Assembly: GCA_030668905.1 (NCBI GenBank)
Contig: DAOVEQ010000002.1
Span: 1-23,025, forward strand
DNA: 23,025 bases
DNA from: Thermococci archaeon
GTDB lineage: Archaea; Methanobacteriota_B; Thermococci; Methanofastidiosales; B48-G16
Direction: 5' to 3'
Under the pieces are notes generated by a model. It was not told where the DNA came from. It saw only the letters and a list, made by a program, of their open reading frames with translations, and searched no databases. The stretch's first letter is position 1. Every line of letters starts with the position of its first letter. Both the position numbers and the translations under genes were made by a program. Of the stretch, positions 7,370 to 15,398 are shown piece after piece.

Positions 7370-7795
7370 ATGGAGATCAGAGAAAAAATTGTTCAGGATA
7401 TAGTGAGAATGTCAAATTTTTTAGGTATATGTGAAGGAGGTAGCATGATATTTGCCACTGTTCTACTCTCTAAGGATCCTTTAACAATGAAGGAAATAAA
7501 AGAAAAAACTGGATACAGTATTTCTTCTGTAAGCGTATATTTGAATCTGCTCGTTAAAAAAAATTTAATAATAAAAATGAAAAATGTTAGAACTCATCTA
7601 TACATAGCAAAAAAAGATTTTGCTGATTTCTACATTTCTACATTAAAAGAAATTCTTTTCAGAGATATAAAGCCTCTAAAAGAAAAATTGGAGGACTATA
7701 AAAATAAAGAAAAGGAGAGGCATATCGAGGAGATTATCTCAAAAATAGAAACTTTAGAAAAACTTCTAGAAAAAGAGGTGTATCACAGTGTATGA
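7370..7795 (+). CDS. GbsR/MarR-like winged-helix regulator
   Basis: About 141 residues. Residues ~10-75 make a winged helix of the GbsR/MarR type: FLGICEGGSMIFATVLLSKDPLTMKEIKEKTGYSISSVSVYLNLLVKKNLI, with the recognition helix around SISSVSVYL. A wing (KNVRTHLYIA) and a C-terminal coiled-coil of ~65 residues, probably for dimerisation, follow. A GTG at 7361 is an alternative start, but ATG at 7370 has GTGA at a proper distance. Its last eight bases overlap the FAD oxidoreductase gene, so the two are translated together; the regulator probably controls this operon (inference). The ligand is unknown. Confidence 0.8.
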   Translation: MEIREKIVQDIVRMSNFLGICEGGSMIFATVLLSKDPLTMKEIKEKTGYSISSVSVYLNLLVKKNLIIKMKNVRTHLYIAKKDFADFYISTLKEILFRDIKPLKEKLEDYKNKEKERHIEEIISKIETLEKLLEKEVYHSV

Positions 7796-9107
7796 TGCGA
7801 TTATAGTAGGCGCGGGGGTCAGTGGTCTACTTTCCGCACTGGTATTATCAAAAAATGAAAAAAAAGTTTTAATTTTAGAAAAACAAAAAAAAGTAGGAGG
7901 AATTTGTCAGAGTTATAAAATAAAAGGATATATTGTAGATAACGGACCTCATATTATCACAAGATTAGAAAATGGCCCCTTAAGAAAATTAATTACCCAG
8001 TACTTTGATGTGTCCCCCGATTTTATTTATCACGGAGAGTATTATGTAAGAGACAAAGATAAACATTACCCTTTTCCTTGGAATCTAAAATCATTTTCTA
8101 CTTTTTCTCTTATCCCCCGAAAAGATAGAGCAGTTCTATTAGAGATTTTAATTTCTACGTATGGGAGAAGATTAATAGGAGAAGATTTCTTGGATATCTC
8201 TGTATATGATCTCTTGGAGAAGAGAAATATCAACAAGACAACGATGAGCTTTGTAGACACTCTCTGTTATTTTATGACAGGAGTTGATTCTAAAAAAACG
8301 TCTGTAGCAAGGTTTCTAGATAGTTTAGATTATAAGAGTAAGAGCAAAGGAATTATAACTATACACGGTATCGATCCTCAGGCGTATCTCTCAAAAATAA
8401 TCAAATTATTGACAAAGAAAGGTGCAGAAGACCAGGGATACCCCAAGGGAGGTATAAGAACGATAATCAACTGCATAGTACAGTCCCTAAACGCTGAAAT
8501 CATAACGGGAGAGGAGGTAAAAGAAATTTTAATAGAGAATGACACAGTTATAGGTGTGAAAACTCAAAACAGAGAATATAAAGGGAAAATGGTGATATAC
8601 TCAGGATATGCCTCTGAGTTGCCGGATATAGTGGATCTTCCCGAAAATTATAAAGAGGAATTAAAAAAATTAGAGAGAGTACATACTTTAACACTCTGGA
8701 CAGGACTGAATAGAAAATATTTTGATAAGATGGGTAGTGAGATATGGATCGATCCAAGATGTTGGGCTGTTCCCGTTTCAAATTACGATCCAGATCTGGC
8801 ACCAAAGGGAAAACAACTGGTGGGATTTGGATTTGTTCTTCCAAAAGAATACAATCTGGAAGAGGAAAAGAAAAAAGCATTAGACGGTATAAAAAGGATT
8901 TTTCCAGAGATCGAGAAAGACATAGATTTTATGCACTGGCAGGTTTTGGTTCCTGAAAAAGCAGCATGGAGTATAAACCAAAAAATGCCTGGCAATATTA
9001 CACCAATAAAAGAGTTATATCTTGTAGGCACAGATACGACAGAAAAAAGCATGGGAATAACAAGAGCTTCTTACTCTGTATTAGATTTAATGGAGAAGAT
9101 ACTATGA
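7788..9107 (+). CDS. FAD-dependent oxidoreductase, phytoene desaturase-like
   Basis: A 439-residue flavoprotein of the amine oxidase/CrtI-like group. The Rossmann ADP-binding motif GAGVSG is at residues 8-13, with the acidic residue ending strand 2 at about 31 (LILEKQKKVGG). The C-terminal FAD-binding segment ELYLVGTDTTEKSMGITRASYSVLDLMEKIL is typical of carotenoid desaturases and related isomerases. The middle third is the variable substrate domain, so the substrate cannot be read from sequence; an isoprenoid is only a guess. It starts at GTG 7788 with GGTG (7777-7780) upstream, inside the end of the regulator gene. There is no isoprenoid pathway gene nearby to support a carotenoid role. Confidence 0.8.
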   Translation: MYDAIIVGAGVSGLLSALVLSKNEKKVLILEKQKKVGGICQSYKIKGYIVDNGPHIITRLENGPLRKLITQYFDVSPDFIYHGEYYVRDKDKHYPFPWNLKSFSTFSLIPRKDRAVLLEILISTYGRRLIGEDFLDISVYDLLEKRNINKTTMSFVDTLCYFMTGVDSKKTSVARFLDSLDYKSKSKGIITIHGIDPQAYLSKIIKLLTKKGAEDQGYPKGGIRTIINCIVQSLNAEIITGEEVKEILIENDTVIGVKTQNREYKGKMVIYSGYASELPDIVDLPENYKEELKKLERVHTLTLWTGLNRKYFDKMGSEIWIDPRCWAVPVSNYDPDLAPKGKQLVGFGFVLPKEYNLEEEKKKALDGIKRIFPEIEKDIDFMHWQVLVPEKAAWSINQKMPGNITPIKELYLVGTDTTEKSMGITRASYSVLDLMEKIL

Positions 9108-9142
9108 ACATTGCAAGTACGATTCAAGATATAGCAACGATA

Positions 9143-9172
9143 ATTTTTTAAAATCTTTTAAAAATAAAGTAC
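9143..9172 (+). promoter_or_regulatory. Promoter of OB-fold gene
   Basis: TTTTTTAAAATC (about 9144-9155) is centred 24-25 bases before the ATG at 9173; there is no Shine-Dalgarno, which suggests a leaderless transcript. Confidence 0.4.
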
Positions 9173-10309
9173 ATGGAAAACAAAACACTGTTGGGAGTAG
9201 CTCTAATAACATCCTTAATAGGACTGAGTTCATTATTTGCTCTTTCTGTATACTTAGGGCCAAAAGAGATCTCCTCAGATCCCGAAAATTATTTAGAGAA
9301 ATACGTTGTTTTAAAGGGAGTAGTTTCTGAAGCATACGAAAAATTTTTAGTTGTTAATGAGATAGAGATTTTTTCGCTGGAAGATGTAGATATAGGAGAC
9401 TATATTATCGTTGAAGGCGTATTAAAAAAGACACCCGAAAAATACATAAAAAGAGGATTTCCAGAGTTTCAGATATATCCAGAGAAATTTAAAGTGCATA
9501 AATTTAACGAATCTTTTTTTGCATGTTATGTAGAAGAAAACAAAATTAAAACTAATTTTGGAAGTTTTGTTTTTAATGAAAACTTTGGTTTTGATGGAAT
9601 TGGAGGGATTATAGGGGGGAAAGAAAATGAGAAGTTAATAATAAACGATATATTTTCTTTAAAATGTGATTATCTTGAAGGCAAAACTGAAAAGAGAGGA
9701 GATGAAACCTATATAAACGATATAAAAATAGATATAAACTCTGGTTTCGGAGATTATATCGAAGCTTATGGAATACTTAATAAAGAGTTTTTCTGTCTTT
9801 ATTATGAGAATTTAGGAAAAAGAATAGAAAAAATATGCGATTTGAAGTTGAATAAAGTTTATACTATTAGAGGAAAAGTTAAATCAAGAAGATATTACTA
9901 CGACGGGCATTTAATAGAGTTGGAAGATCAAACTGGGAGAATAAAGGCATATATAAAAGGAGAAGCATTTGAAGAGTGCATCGTTGAAGTTTCGGGAGTT
10001 TATAAAGAGTTCAGATCGGAAGAGATGCTTGTAGGGGAGGCAAAAGTTATCTCCGATGAGATTTGTGTATATGATCTTGATGATGAAATACCGGAAGGAA
10101 AGTTTTGGGGGGCAGGGGTAGTAAAGATGGTAGAGAACATTAGAGGGCATCTCTATTTATATATAGGAAATTATAAAATATCTGTATACTCTAAAGAAGC
10201 AAAAAGTTTTTTGGAGCACGGGATAGATCTTTACCACTGCGAAGGAAAAAAACTTACGATCTTCTCGGAAAATAATGAAGACATTGTTTTGCTGGATGTG
10301 AAGGAATGA
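9173..10309 (+). CDS. Exported tandem OB-fold protein
   Basis: 378 residues. One N-terminal hydrophobic segment (LLGVALITSLIGLSSLFALSVYLG, ~4-27) is an uncleaved signal anchor or signal peptide, so the rest is probably outside the membrane. Two OB-fold-like units are visible: residues ~40-105 (KYVVLKGVVSEAYEKFLVV..GDYIIVEGVLKK) and ~224-292 (VYTIRGKVKSRRYYYDGHLIELED..GRIKAYIKGE). Each has the 'RGxV...D.TGxI.v.l.G' pattern of tRNA_anti-type OB domains; a more divergent middle part (~110-215) may be a third. Nucleic acid binding is possible but an outside location argues for another ligand. The last four bases overlap pth2. Confidence 0.78.
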   Translation: MENKTLLGVALITSLIGLSSLFALSVYLGPKEISSDPENYLEKYVVLKGVVSEAYEKFLVVNEIEIFSLEDVDIGDYIIVEGVLKKTPEKYIKRGFPEFQIYPEKFKVHKFNESFFACYVEENKIKTNFGSFVFNENFGFDGIGGIIGGKENEKLIINDIFSLKCDYLEGKTEKRGDETYINDIKIDINSGFGDYIEAYGILNKEFFCLYYENLGKRIEKICDLKLNKVYTIRGKVKSRRYYYDGHLIELEDQTGRIKAYIKGEAFEECIVEVSGVYKEFRSEEMLVGEAKVISDEICVYDLDDEIPEGKFWGAGVVKMVENIRGHLYLYIGNYKISVYSKEAKSFLEHGIDLYHCEGKKLTIFSENNEDIVLLDVKE

Positions 10310-10650
10310 AACAGGTTATAGTAATCAGGGCAGATTTGAAGCTTGGAAAAGGAAAGATAGCTTCACAGGTAGCTCATGCATCATTAACAGCAGCTGAACT
10401 CTGCAGAAAAAACTATCCAGATATATACGATAAATGGGTACACGAAGGACAGAAAAAGATAGTTCTGAAGATAGAAAATAAAGAAAAGCTTCTAGAGACG
10501 TATGAAAGAGTAAAAAGAAAAATTCCTACTGTACTTATAAAAGATGCAGGGATGACGCAGATATCGCCAGATACAATAACATGCATAGGAATAGGACCAT
10601 GGAAGGATGAAGAAATAGATGGGTATACAGGAAGCTTGAAGCTTTTATAA
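10306..10650 (+). CDS. pth2: Peptidyl-tRNA hydrolase, Pth2 type
   Basis: Frees tRNA from prematurely released peptidyl-tRNA in the cytoplasm. The 114 residues cover the complete single-domain Pth2 family: KQVIVIRADLKLGKGKIASQVAHASLTA at the N-terminus (with the conserved lysines and histidine), then KIVLKIENKEKL and the closing block LIKDAGMTQISPDTITCIGIGP. The ATG lies within the end of the OB-fold gene (ATGA overlap) with GAAGGA upstream, so the two are translationally coupled, though no functional link is evident. Confidence 0.96.
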   Translation: MKQVIVIRADLKLGKGKIASQVAHASLTAAELCRKNYPDIYDKWVHEGQKKIVLKIENKEKLLETYERVKRKIPTVLIKDAGMTQISPDTITCIGIGPWKDEEIDGYTGSLKLL

Positions 10651-10751
10651 AATAGAGTTAATAAAGGAAAATTGAGAGTTAGCTTTCGTATTGATATTTG
10701 CATATTTAAAAATTTCATACGAGGTACTGAAAATTTTTCATAAAAAGCACC

Positions 10752-10809
10752 AAAAAATTTATAAATAAGGGAGGGTATATAAGCATTAGTGGGAGTTGAC
10801 AAAACTCTC
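10752..10809 (+). promoter_or_regulatory. Promoter and 5' leader hairpin of the cysteine-rich gene
   Basis: Two TATA candidates follow each other: AAAAAATTTATAAATA (about 10753-10766) and GGGTATATAAGC (10773-10784). The leader then has a short hairpin, GGGAGTT (10791-10797), loop GACAA, AACTCTC (10803-10809), with one G-U pair. A strong Shine-Dalgarno, GAGGGTGAT (10821-10829), stands before the GTG start. Stacked promoters, hairpin and strong RBS suggest controlled high expression. The rest of the spacer after pth2 (10651-10751) shows no gene. Confidence 0.45.
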
Positions 10810-10832
10810 AACTAATTAAAGAGGGTGATAAA

Positions 10833-11270
10833 GTGAACAAGAAAATAACGAGCTTGATCATCATTTCAATGATGATGGTTGTTGCATTGGGTGTAGTTTT
10901 TGCAGATAATGGAGATAAAGAGGGATGTCCGTGTAATCCCCTGCCTCCAGTCAGTAAGATAAAAGAAACAGAAAATACGGAAGGAGATGTACAGCATCTG
11001 GGAGAGTGCATGCGTTATCGCATAGAATACAGGAACTGTACTCCGAAACAGTGGACTTGGGAGGTAGTGAAGTGTGTACTCATTAAAGCTTGGTGGGGGG
11101 GGAGGACCTCAAAAGTTTGGTGTAAGGGGACATGGACACAGCAATGTGATAAATATGGAGTATGGTATGACAATTGTACGCATCAGAAACTTTATGAGGA
11201 CTATCTGGGAAGAGTGACGCTATCGGGGTCAGAGACCCATTCGCATTATTGGGACTGTAGCTGTCCATAG
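10833..11270 (+). CDS. Secreted ten-cysteine protein, unknown family
   Basis: 145 residues from GTG at 10833 (start set by GGGTGAT 4-8 bases upstream). A signal peptide covers residues ~1-24 (LIIISMMMVVALGVVFA, cleavage before DNGDKEG). The mature ~121 residues hold ten cysteines at 32, 34, 59, 69, 81, 97, 105, 115, 142 and 144, including CPC near the start and CSC at the end, with many Trp and Tyr (WTWEVVKC, KAWWGGRTSKVWCKGTWTQQC). An even number of Cys in an exported protein suggests a disulfide-knotted or metal-binding fold. The coding sequence is clearly more G+C-rich than its neighbours and contains a run of eight G (11095-11102). The stop directly abuts the next ATG. I do not recognise the family. 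Confidence 0.75.
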   Translation: MNKKITSLIIISMMMVVALGVVFADNGDKEGCPCNPLPPVSKIKETENTEGDVQHLGECMRYRIEYRNCTPKQWTWEVVKCVLIKAWWGGRTSKVWCKGTWTQQCDKYGVWYDNCTHQKLYEDYLGRVTLSGSETHSHYWDCSCP

Positions 11271-11912
11271 ATGGTGATTCCTATACCTCCTATAACCTCT
11301 CAAAAAAATATAACAAGAAATTTGTTCTCTAAAGAAAATATAGAATATAGTCTTATTTTTTTTCTTTTATCTATTGTTTTCTTTTATTATGCAGATGGAC
11401 CAATAGCAGATTTATTTTTAAAGACTGAAATTGCAAAAGAAATAAGCGTTCCTATAACAATTCCATCAAATCTTGGAGAATTCTTATATTGGCTAATATT
11501 CGCATCGATGTTTACCCCATATATAATATTTATCTATAAAAGAAAATATGAACCATTCATCTTAGGATTCTTTATTCCCTCCATAGTAATCAATGTTTAT
11601 ACGTACTTTCTCCTGGGCTTTGAATTAGAGGCTTTCTATAGAGAATGGTCTTTTTACTATCTTCTTTCTGCATTTGTTTTAATTTATCTTTTGAGAAGAT
11701 CAAAAACTATTAGAGGAGATTTATTAAGTATTATATTCTTTGTTTTTCTCAACGAAATTTTCTCCCGATTGTCAATGATGTACTATGGTCTTTCTTCTGC
11801 GCATATCCCTACACCAATACCTTTCACACTTTTCGGTGCATTATATCTTATCCTTCTTTCATTTACAGTAGAAAAACTCGCAAAGGTAAAGATTTTTAAA
11901 GAACAGGCTTAA
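11271..11912 (+). CDS. Multi-pass membrane protein, unknown
   Basis: 213 residues with about six hydrophobic helices, roughly at 29-48 (YSLIFFLLSIVFFYY), 72-93 (FLYWLIFASMFTPYIIFIY), 97-118 (FILGFFIPSIVINVYTYFLL), 127-142 (SFYYLLSAFVLIYLL), 150-165 (LLSIIFFVFLNEIF) and 182-202 (PFTLFGALYLILLSFTV). The ATG follows the stop of the secreted cysteine-rich gene with no spacer, so the two are almost certainly co-translated and may work together, for example as exported product and membrane partner (inference). The base composition drops back to AT-rich. No enzymatic motif is visible. Confidence 0.7.
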   Translation: MVIPIPPITSQKNITRNLFSKENIEYSLIFFLLSIVFFYYADGPIADLFLKTEIAKEISVPITIPSNLGEFLYWLIFASMFTPYIIFIYKRKYEPFILGFFIPSIVINVYTYFLLGFELEAFYREWSFYYLLSAFVLIYLLRRSKTIRGDLLSIIFFVFLNEIFSRLSMMYYGLSSAHIPTPIPFTLFGALYLILLSFTVEKLAKVKIFKEQA

Positions 11913-11922
11913 ATTGTCTCTG

Positions 11923-12378
11923 TCAATTTCTCCAGCATGTTTCTTTTGATTCTTGGAGGATTGTTTCGCACAGATCCAGTATTTTTTCAATATCGAATTT
12001 TTTTCCTTTCCCAATACCCTTACAGCTTTTATCAATATACAAATAGATTTTTTTTCCATTTTTAAGGTAATAAGGAGTATCATTCTTTAAAACAGGTACT
12101 TCTGATAAAGCCACAGGATACAGTACGCAGATAAGAGGTTTTATTTTGTTTATTTCACATAAATTATCTTTCAAAAAAATACATCCATTATCCCACTCTC
12201 TTCTCTCTATAACTAACTTCTTTTCATTCCAGATCAGAAGAAAATCATCTATAGGTTTTACATTCTTTATCCTGAATATGTCTCCCAAGGTTAAAGGCAC
12301 CCATCTGTTCCTGCAGCATTCTCCGCACAACTGGCATTTGAATCTATGATCTTTTAAAGGTACTAATTTTTCTTTCAT
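11923..12378 (-). CDS. YkgJ-family cysteine-cluster protein
   Basis: 151 residues with the YkgJ/UPF0153 signature CxxCxxCC at residues 15-22 (CQLCGECC) and further cysteines in GCIFLKDNLCEINKIKPLICVLYP. These coordinate a zinc ion or Fe-S cluster in the family; the biochemical role is not settled. Its ATG overlaps the prs stop by four bases, so it is the last gene of the atpB-atpD-prs operon. It converges with the membrane-protein gene at 11912 with a ten-base gap. Confidence 0.85.
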   Translation of the reverse strand: MKEKLVPLKDHRFKCQLCGECCRNRWVPLTLGDIFRIKNVKPIDDFLLIWNEKKLVIERREWDNGCIFLKDNLCEINKIKPLICVLYPVALSEVPVLKNDTPYYLKNGKKIYLYIDKSCKGIGKGKKFDIEKILDLCETILQESKETCWRN

Positions 12379-13235
12379 AGCATGATTTTTAACTCCCCCT
12401 CTATCAGAGGAGCGACACTTATAGATGCGTATTTATGAGGTATGGAGTCTGTTCCAAAGATCTTGTCTATGCCTGCCCTTTTAAGCTTCTCTTCTGCACC
12501 CCCTACCATCAATAGATGAGTAGCTCCAGCCAGTACCTTTCTTGTTCCTTCTTTCTTTAAAATTTCGCATGCTTTTGCCGTTGTACTTCCTGTCGATATC
12601 ATATCATCTACAATTACGACATCTCTTCCCCTTGTATCTATATTCTTAGGTCTTGTTTCTACAGTATCCCCAGAGATCCTTTTCTTTTCCAGATAATCAT
12701 ACTCACAGTCCAGAATCTCAGCCACCCTCCTTGCTATGTCTATAGCTCCCTTATCCGGCGAAATTACCACAGGATCTTTTAGATCCTCTTCCTTGAGATA
12801 CCTTCCTATTATAGACGTCGCTGTTACGTTTTTTGATTCTGTTTTAATATGTTTTAAAAGTTTTTTTTCATGAACATCTATAGTATAGAAGCTCTTTAAA
12901 TCAAAAGAATTTAGGATATTTAATACTGTCTCTGAGGATATACATTCATAATCCTTAAACCTCTTATCCTGTCGTGCATAAGCAAGATAGGGAACAAAAA
13001 GATGGACGTTTATATTCAACTCCTTGCACGCGTCAAGCATAAAAAATAGCTGCATCAAATGTGTATTCTGAGAGGAGTAGAGAGACTGAACTATAAGAAG
13101 CTCTCTAATTTTCTTTATTTTTTCCTCAAATCTTATATACATCTCACCATCAGGAAATTCTCGGTACTCTACATATATCTTCTCATACGGCAGTTTTTCT
13201 ATTATGGATTTTGAAGAGATTCCAGTCACATACAT
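12375..13235 (-). CDS. prs: Ribose-phosphate pyrophosphokinase
   Basis: Makes PRPP from ribose 5-phosphate and ATP, feeding purine, pyrimidine, His and Trp synthesis. The 286 residues match the shorter archaeal form. Motifs: YLAYARQDKRF (~95-105), the flexible-loop region with SPDKGAIDIARR (~163-174), and the PRPP-binding loop RDVVIVDDMISTGSTT (~203-218). The ATG at 13235 has GGTG about nine bases upstream, and the gene follows atpD by 35 bases, so it shares the ATP synthase transcript. Confidence 0.95.
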   Translation of the reverse strand: MYVTGISSKSIIEKLPYEKIYVEYREFPDGEMYIRFEEKIKKIRELLIVQSLYSSQNTHLMQLFFMLDACKELNINVHLFVPYLAYARQDKRFKDYECISSETVLNILNSFDLKSFYTIDVHEKKLLKHIKTESKNVTATSIIGRYLKEEDLKDPVVISPDKGAIDIARRVAEILDCEYDYLEKKRISGDTVETRPKNIDTRGRDVVIVDDMISTGSTTAKACEILKKEGTRKVLAGATHLLMVGGAEEKLKRAGIDKIFGTDSIPHKYASISVAPLIEGELKIML

Positions 13236-13270
13236 TTTTTACACCATATATTATACGGGCAATTACACTT

Positions 13271-13900
13271 TTAAGCTTTACTTTCCATAAGGCTTTTAAC
13301 CCTCTTCATCCTAAAAAAATCCTCTCTTTCCCTTTCATCTAATTGAAACTGAATAAATCTTCTCTTCTCTTCTAGAGCAGGTATTATTATATATTCCAAT
13401 GCGTTTACTCTCCTCTTTGTTTTTTCAATTTCTCTGGCTAGAAGTTTAACTGATCTTTCTATCTCCCCCAATCTTACTATCTCCTCAAGTATCTCCCCGA
13501 ACTTGTCATAAACATCGTCTAAAAGCGTAGAAGAAGAATATAGATTGTATCCTCTTTCAAAAAGAGTTCTTTTCCCTTTTTTCAAGTTTATTAAGGGGAC
13601 ATTAACTCCCATAATATTTTTTCTTTTTATCTCTATCTCAGGGCTCTGTATTTTAGGGAGTACTGTGGCAAGGTTTTCCGTGTTTCTGTCTACAATCCTT
13701 AGTTTCATATAATCTTTAAAGGCATCTTTAAGGTCTTCATTGATTTTTCTCCTAAGATACTTCTGATCCTCAAAGATACTAAAAAATTCTATAACAAGAA
13801 CGTCTCTTTTTTCTTTTAAGAGTCTATGTCCCCTTTCAGCCAGCAAAACCCTCCTATTCAATCTCAATAAAGCTGAGCGAGTCGGCTTTATCTCTTTCAA
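13271..13900 (-). CDS. atpD: A/V-type ATP synthase subunit D
   Basis: The central-stalk subunit of the archaeal ATP synthase, a long coiled coil rotating inside the A3B3 head; 209 residues is typical. The N-terminus [32 protein letters not shown] is the family hallmark, and the C-terminal helix [39 protein letters not shown] is equally conserved. The start is TTG at 13900, overlapping the TGA of atpB; AGGTGA eight to ten bases upstream supports this rare start codon and coupling to atpB. Confidence 0.95.
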   Translation of the reverse strand: MKEIKPTRSALLRLNRRVLLAERGHRLLKEKRDVLVIEFFSIFEDQKYLRRKINEDLKDAFKDYMKLRIVDRNTENLATVLPKIQSPEIEIKRKNIMGVNVPLINLKKGKRTLFERGYNLYSSSTLLDDVYDKFGEILEEIVRLGEIERSVKLLAREIEKTKRRVNALEYIIIPALEEKRRFIQFQLDEREREDFFRMKRVKSLMESKA

Positions 13901-15285
13901 TGCTTTTCACCTTTATAATACTTTTCAATATATTCAGGGTCTACTCTTTTTAGTTCAGATTCAGGGAATGATGATAATAACTCCCATCCCAGTTCTAATG
14001 TTTCTTCAATGCTTCTGTCTTCTTCCCTATCCTGATTTACAAATCTTTTTTCAAACTCATCTGCAAATTCCAGATATTTTTTATCAGAACTGCTGAGAGC
14101 TTCTTCCCCGACAACAGCTACAAGATCTCTCAACTCTTTTCCTTCAGCATAGGCACCAAATAATTGGGAAGCAACCCCAGAATGATCCTCTCTTGTCCTT
14201 TCCTCACCAATCCCTTTCTGCATCAGTCGTGATAAGGAGAGGGAAACTTCTATGGGGGGATATATATTCTTTCTATGCAATTCTCTTGAAAGAATCGTCT
14301 GACCTTCTGTAATATATCCAGTGAGATCAGGAATGGGATGATTTATATCATCATCGGGCATAGTAAGTATGGGCATCTGTGTTATACTACCTTTTTTACC
14401 CTTTATCCTTCCAGCTCTTTCATAAACAGATGCTAAGTCAGTATACATATATCCAGGATATCCTCTTCTTGCAGGTACTTCTTCTCTTGCTGCAGATATC
14501 TCTCTCAAAGCCTCGCAGTAATTAGTCATATCTGTCAGTATTACCAGAATATGCATATCTCTTTCGAAAGCAAGATACTCTGCGCAGGTCAACGCAGTTC
14601 TTGGGGTTATTATTCTTTCAATTGAGGGGTCGTTAGCCAGATTCAAAAACATTATTACCCTTTCTAATGCTCCAGTTCTCTCAAAATCTTTTATAAAGAA
14701 GTTTGCTTCTTCAAAGGTGATTCCCATAGCTGCAAATACGACACTAAACTCCTCCTCTTTTCCAAGTACCCTAGCCTGTCTTGCTATCTGAGCAGCTAGG
14801 TCATTATGCGGAAGTCCCGATCCCGAGAATATAGGTAATTTCTGTCCTCTCACAAGTGTATTCATTCCGTCTATTGTGGATATACCTGTCTGTATAAAAT
14901 CTCTGGGATACTCACGAGCATACGGATTAATAGGGGATCCATTGATATCCAATTCGTCATCTGGAATTATATCAGGGCCCTCGATAGGTTTTCCAACACC
15001 TGTAAATATCCTACCAAGCATATCATCAGAGACGGGAAGCCTTATAGGTTCTCCAGTAAACCTTACTCTTGTGTGATGTGTATCAAGACCTGTGGTACCC
15101 TCAAACACCTGGACAACTGCCATATCAGTGGAAGTTTCCAAAACCTGACCGAGTCTTGTCTCATTATCAGAAACGATGACTTCGACTACTTCCCCATATC
15201 CTACATTTTCTACCTTCTCAACGATCATCAAAGGTCCCGAGATCTCTCTTATAGTTGAGTACTCCTTCAGTTTCATAAAGATCAT
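13897..15285 (-). CDS. atpB: A/V-type ATP synthase subunit B
   Basis: The non-catalytic nucleotide-binding subunit of the A3B3 head; 462 residues, full length. It has the B-subunit form of the loop region, [21 protein letters not shown] (~150-170), rather than a true P-loop, plus [63 protein letters not shown] and [24 protein letters not shown] second ATG at 15276 ([16 protein letters not shown]) fits homologue N-termini better, with a TGATC Shine-Dalgarno-like match. TATA TTATAAAAAG (15304-15313) suits either start. It is first gene of atpB-atpD-prs-ykgJ; subunit A and the stalk, ring and stator genes are not next to it. Confidence 0.96.
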   Translation of the reverse strand: MIFMKLKEYSTIREISGPLMIVEKVENVGYGEVVEVIVSDNETRLGQVLETSTDMAVVQVFEGTTGLDTHHTRVRFTGEPIRLPVSDDMLGRIFTGVGKPIEGPDIIPDDELDINGSPINPYAREYPRDFIQTGISTIDGMNTLVRGQKLPIFSGSGLPHNDLAAQIARQARVLGKEEEFSVVFAAMGITFEEANFFIKDFERTGALERVIMFLNLANDPSIERIITPRTALTCAEYLAFERDMHILVILTDMTNYCEALREISAAREEVPARRGYPGYMYTDLASVYERAGRIKGKKGSITQMPILTMPDDDINHPIPDLTGYITEGQTILSRELHRKNIYPPIEVSLSLSRLMQKGIGEERTREDHSGVASQLFGAYAEGKELRDLVAVVGEEALSSSDKKYLEFADEFEKRFVNQDREEDRSIEETLELGWELLSSFPESELKRVDPEYIEKYYKGEKH

Positions 15286-15303
15286 TCTATAAAGGGATAG
15301 CTC

Positions 15304-15313
15304 TTATAAAAAG
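15304..15313 (-). promoter_or_regulatory. atpB operon TATA box
   Basis: The minus strand reads CTTTTTATAA, centred about 24 bases before the first atpB ATG. A promoter here means atpB-atpD is transcribed separately from the rest of the ATP synthase genes. Confidence 0.45.
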
Positions 15314-15398
15314 TTTTCTCGAATTGTAAAATAAATTTCCACAAAAAGGATTAACAAAATTATACATGTCCTTTTTTGTCATGAGCATCTCCTCTATC

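Noticed and set aside
8548..8880. Minus-strand open frames opposite the flavoprotein gene
   Set aside because: They are shadows of a frame with clear FAD-binding motifs.
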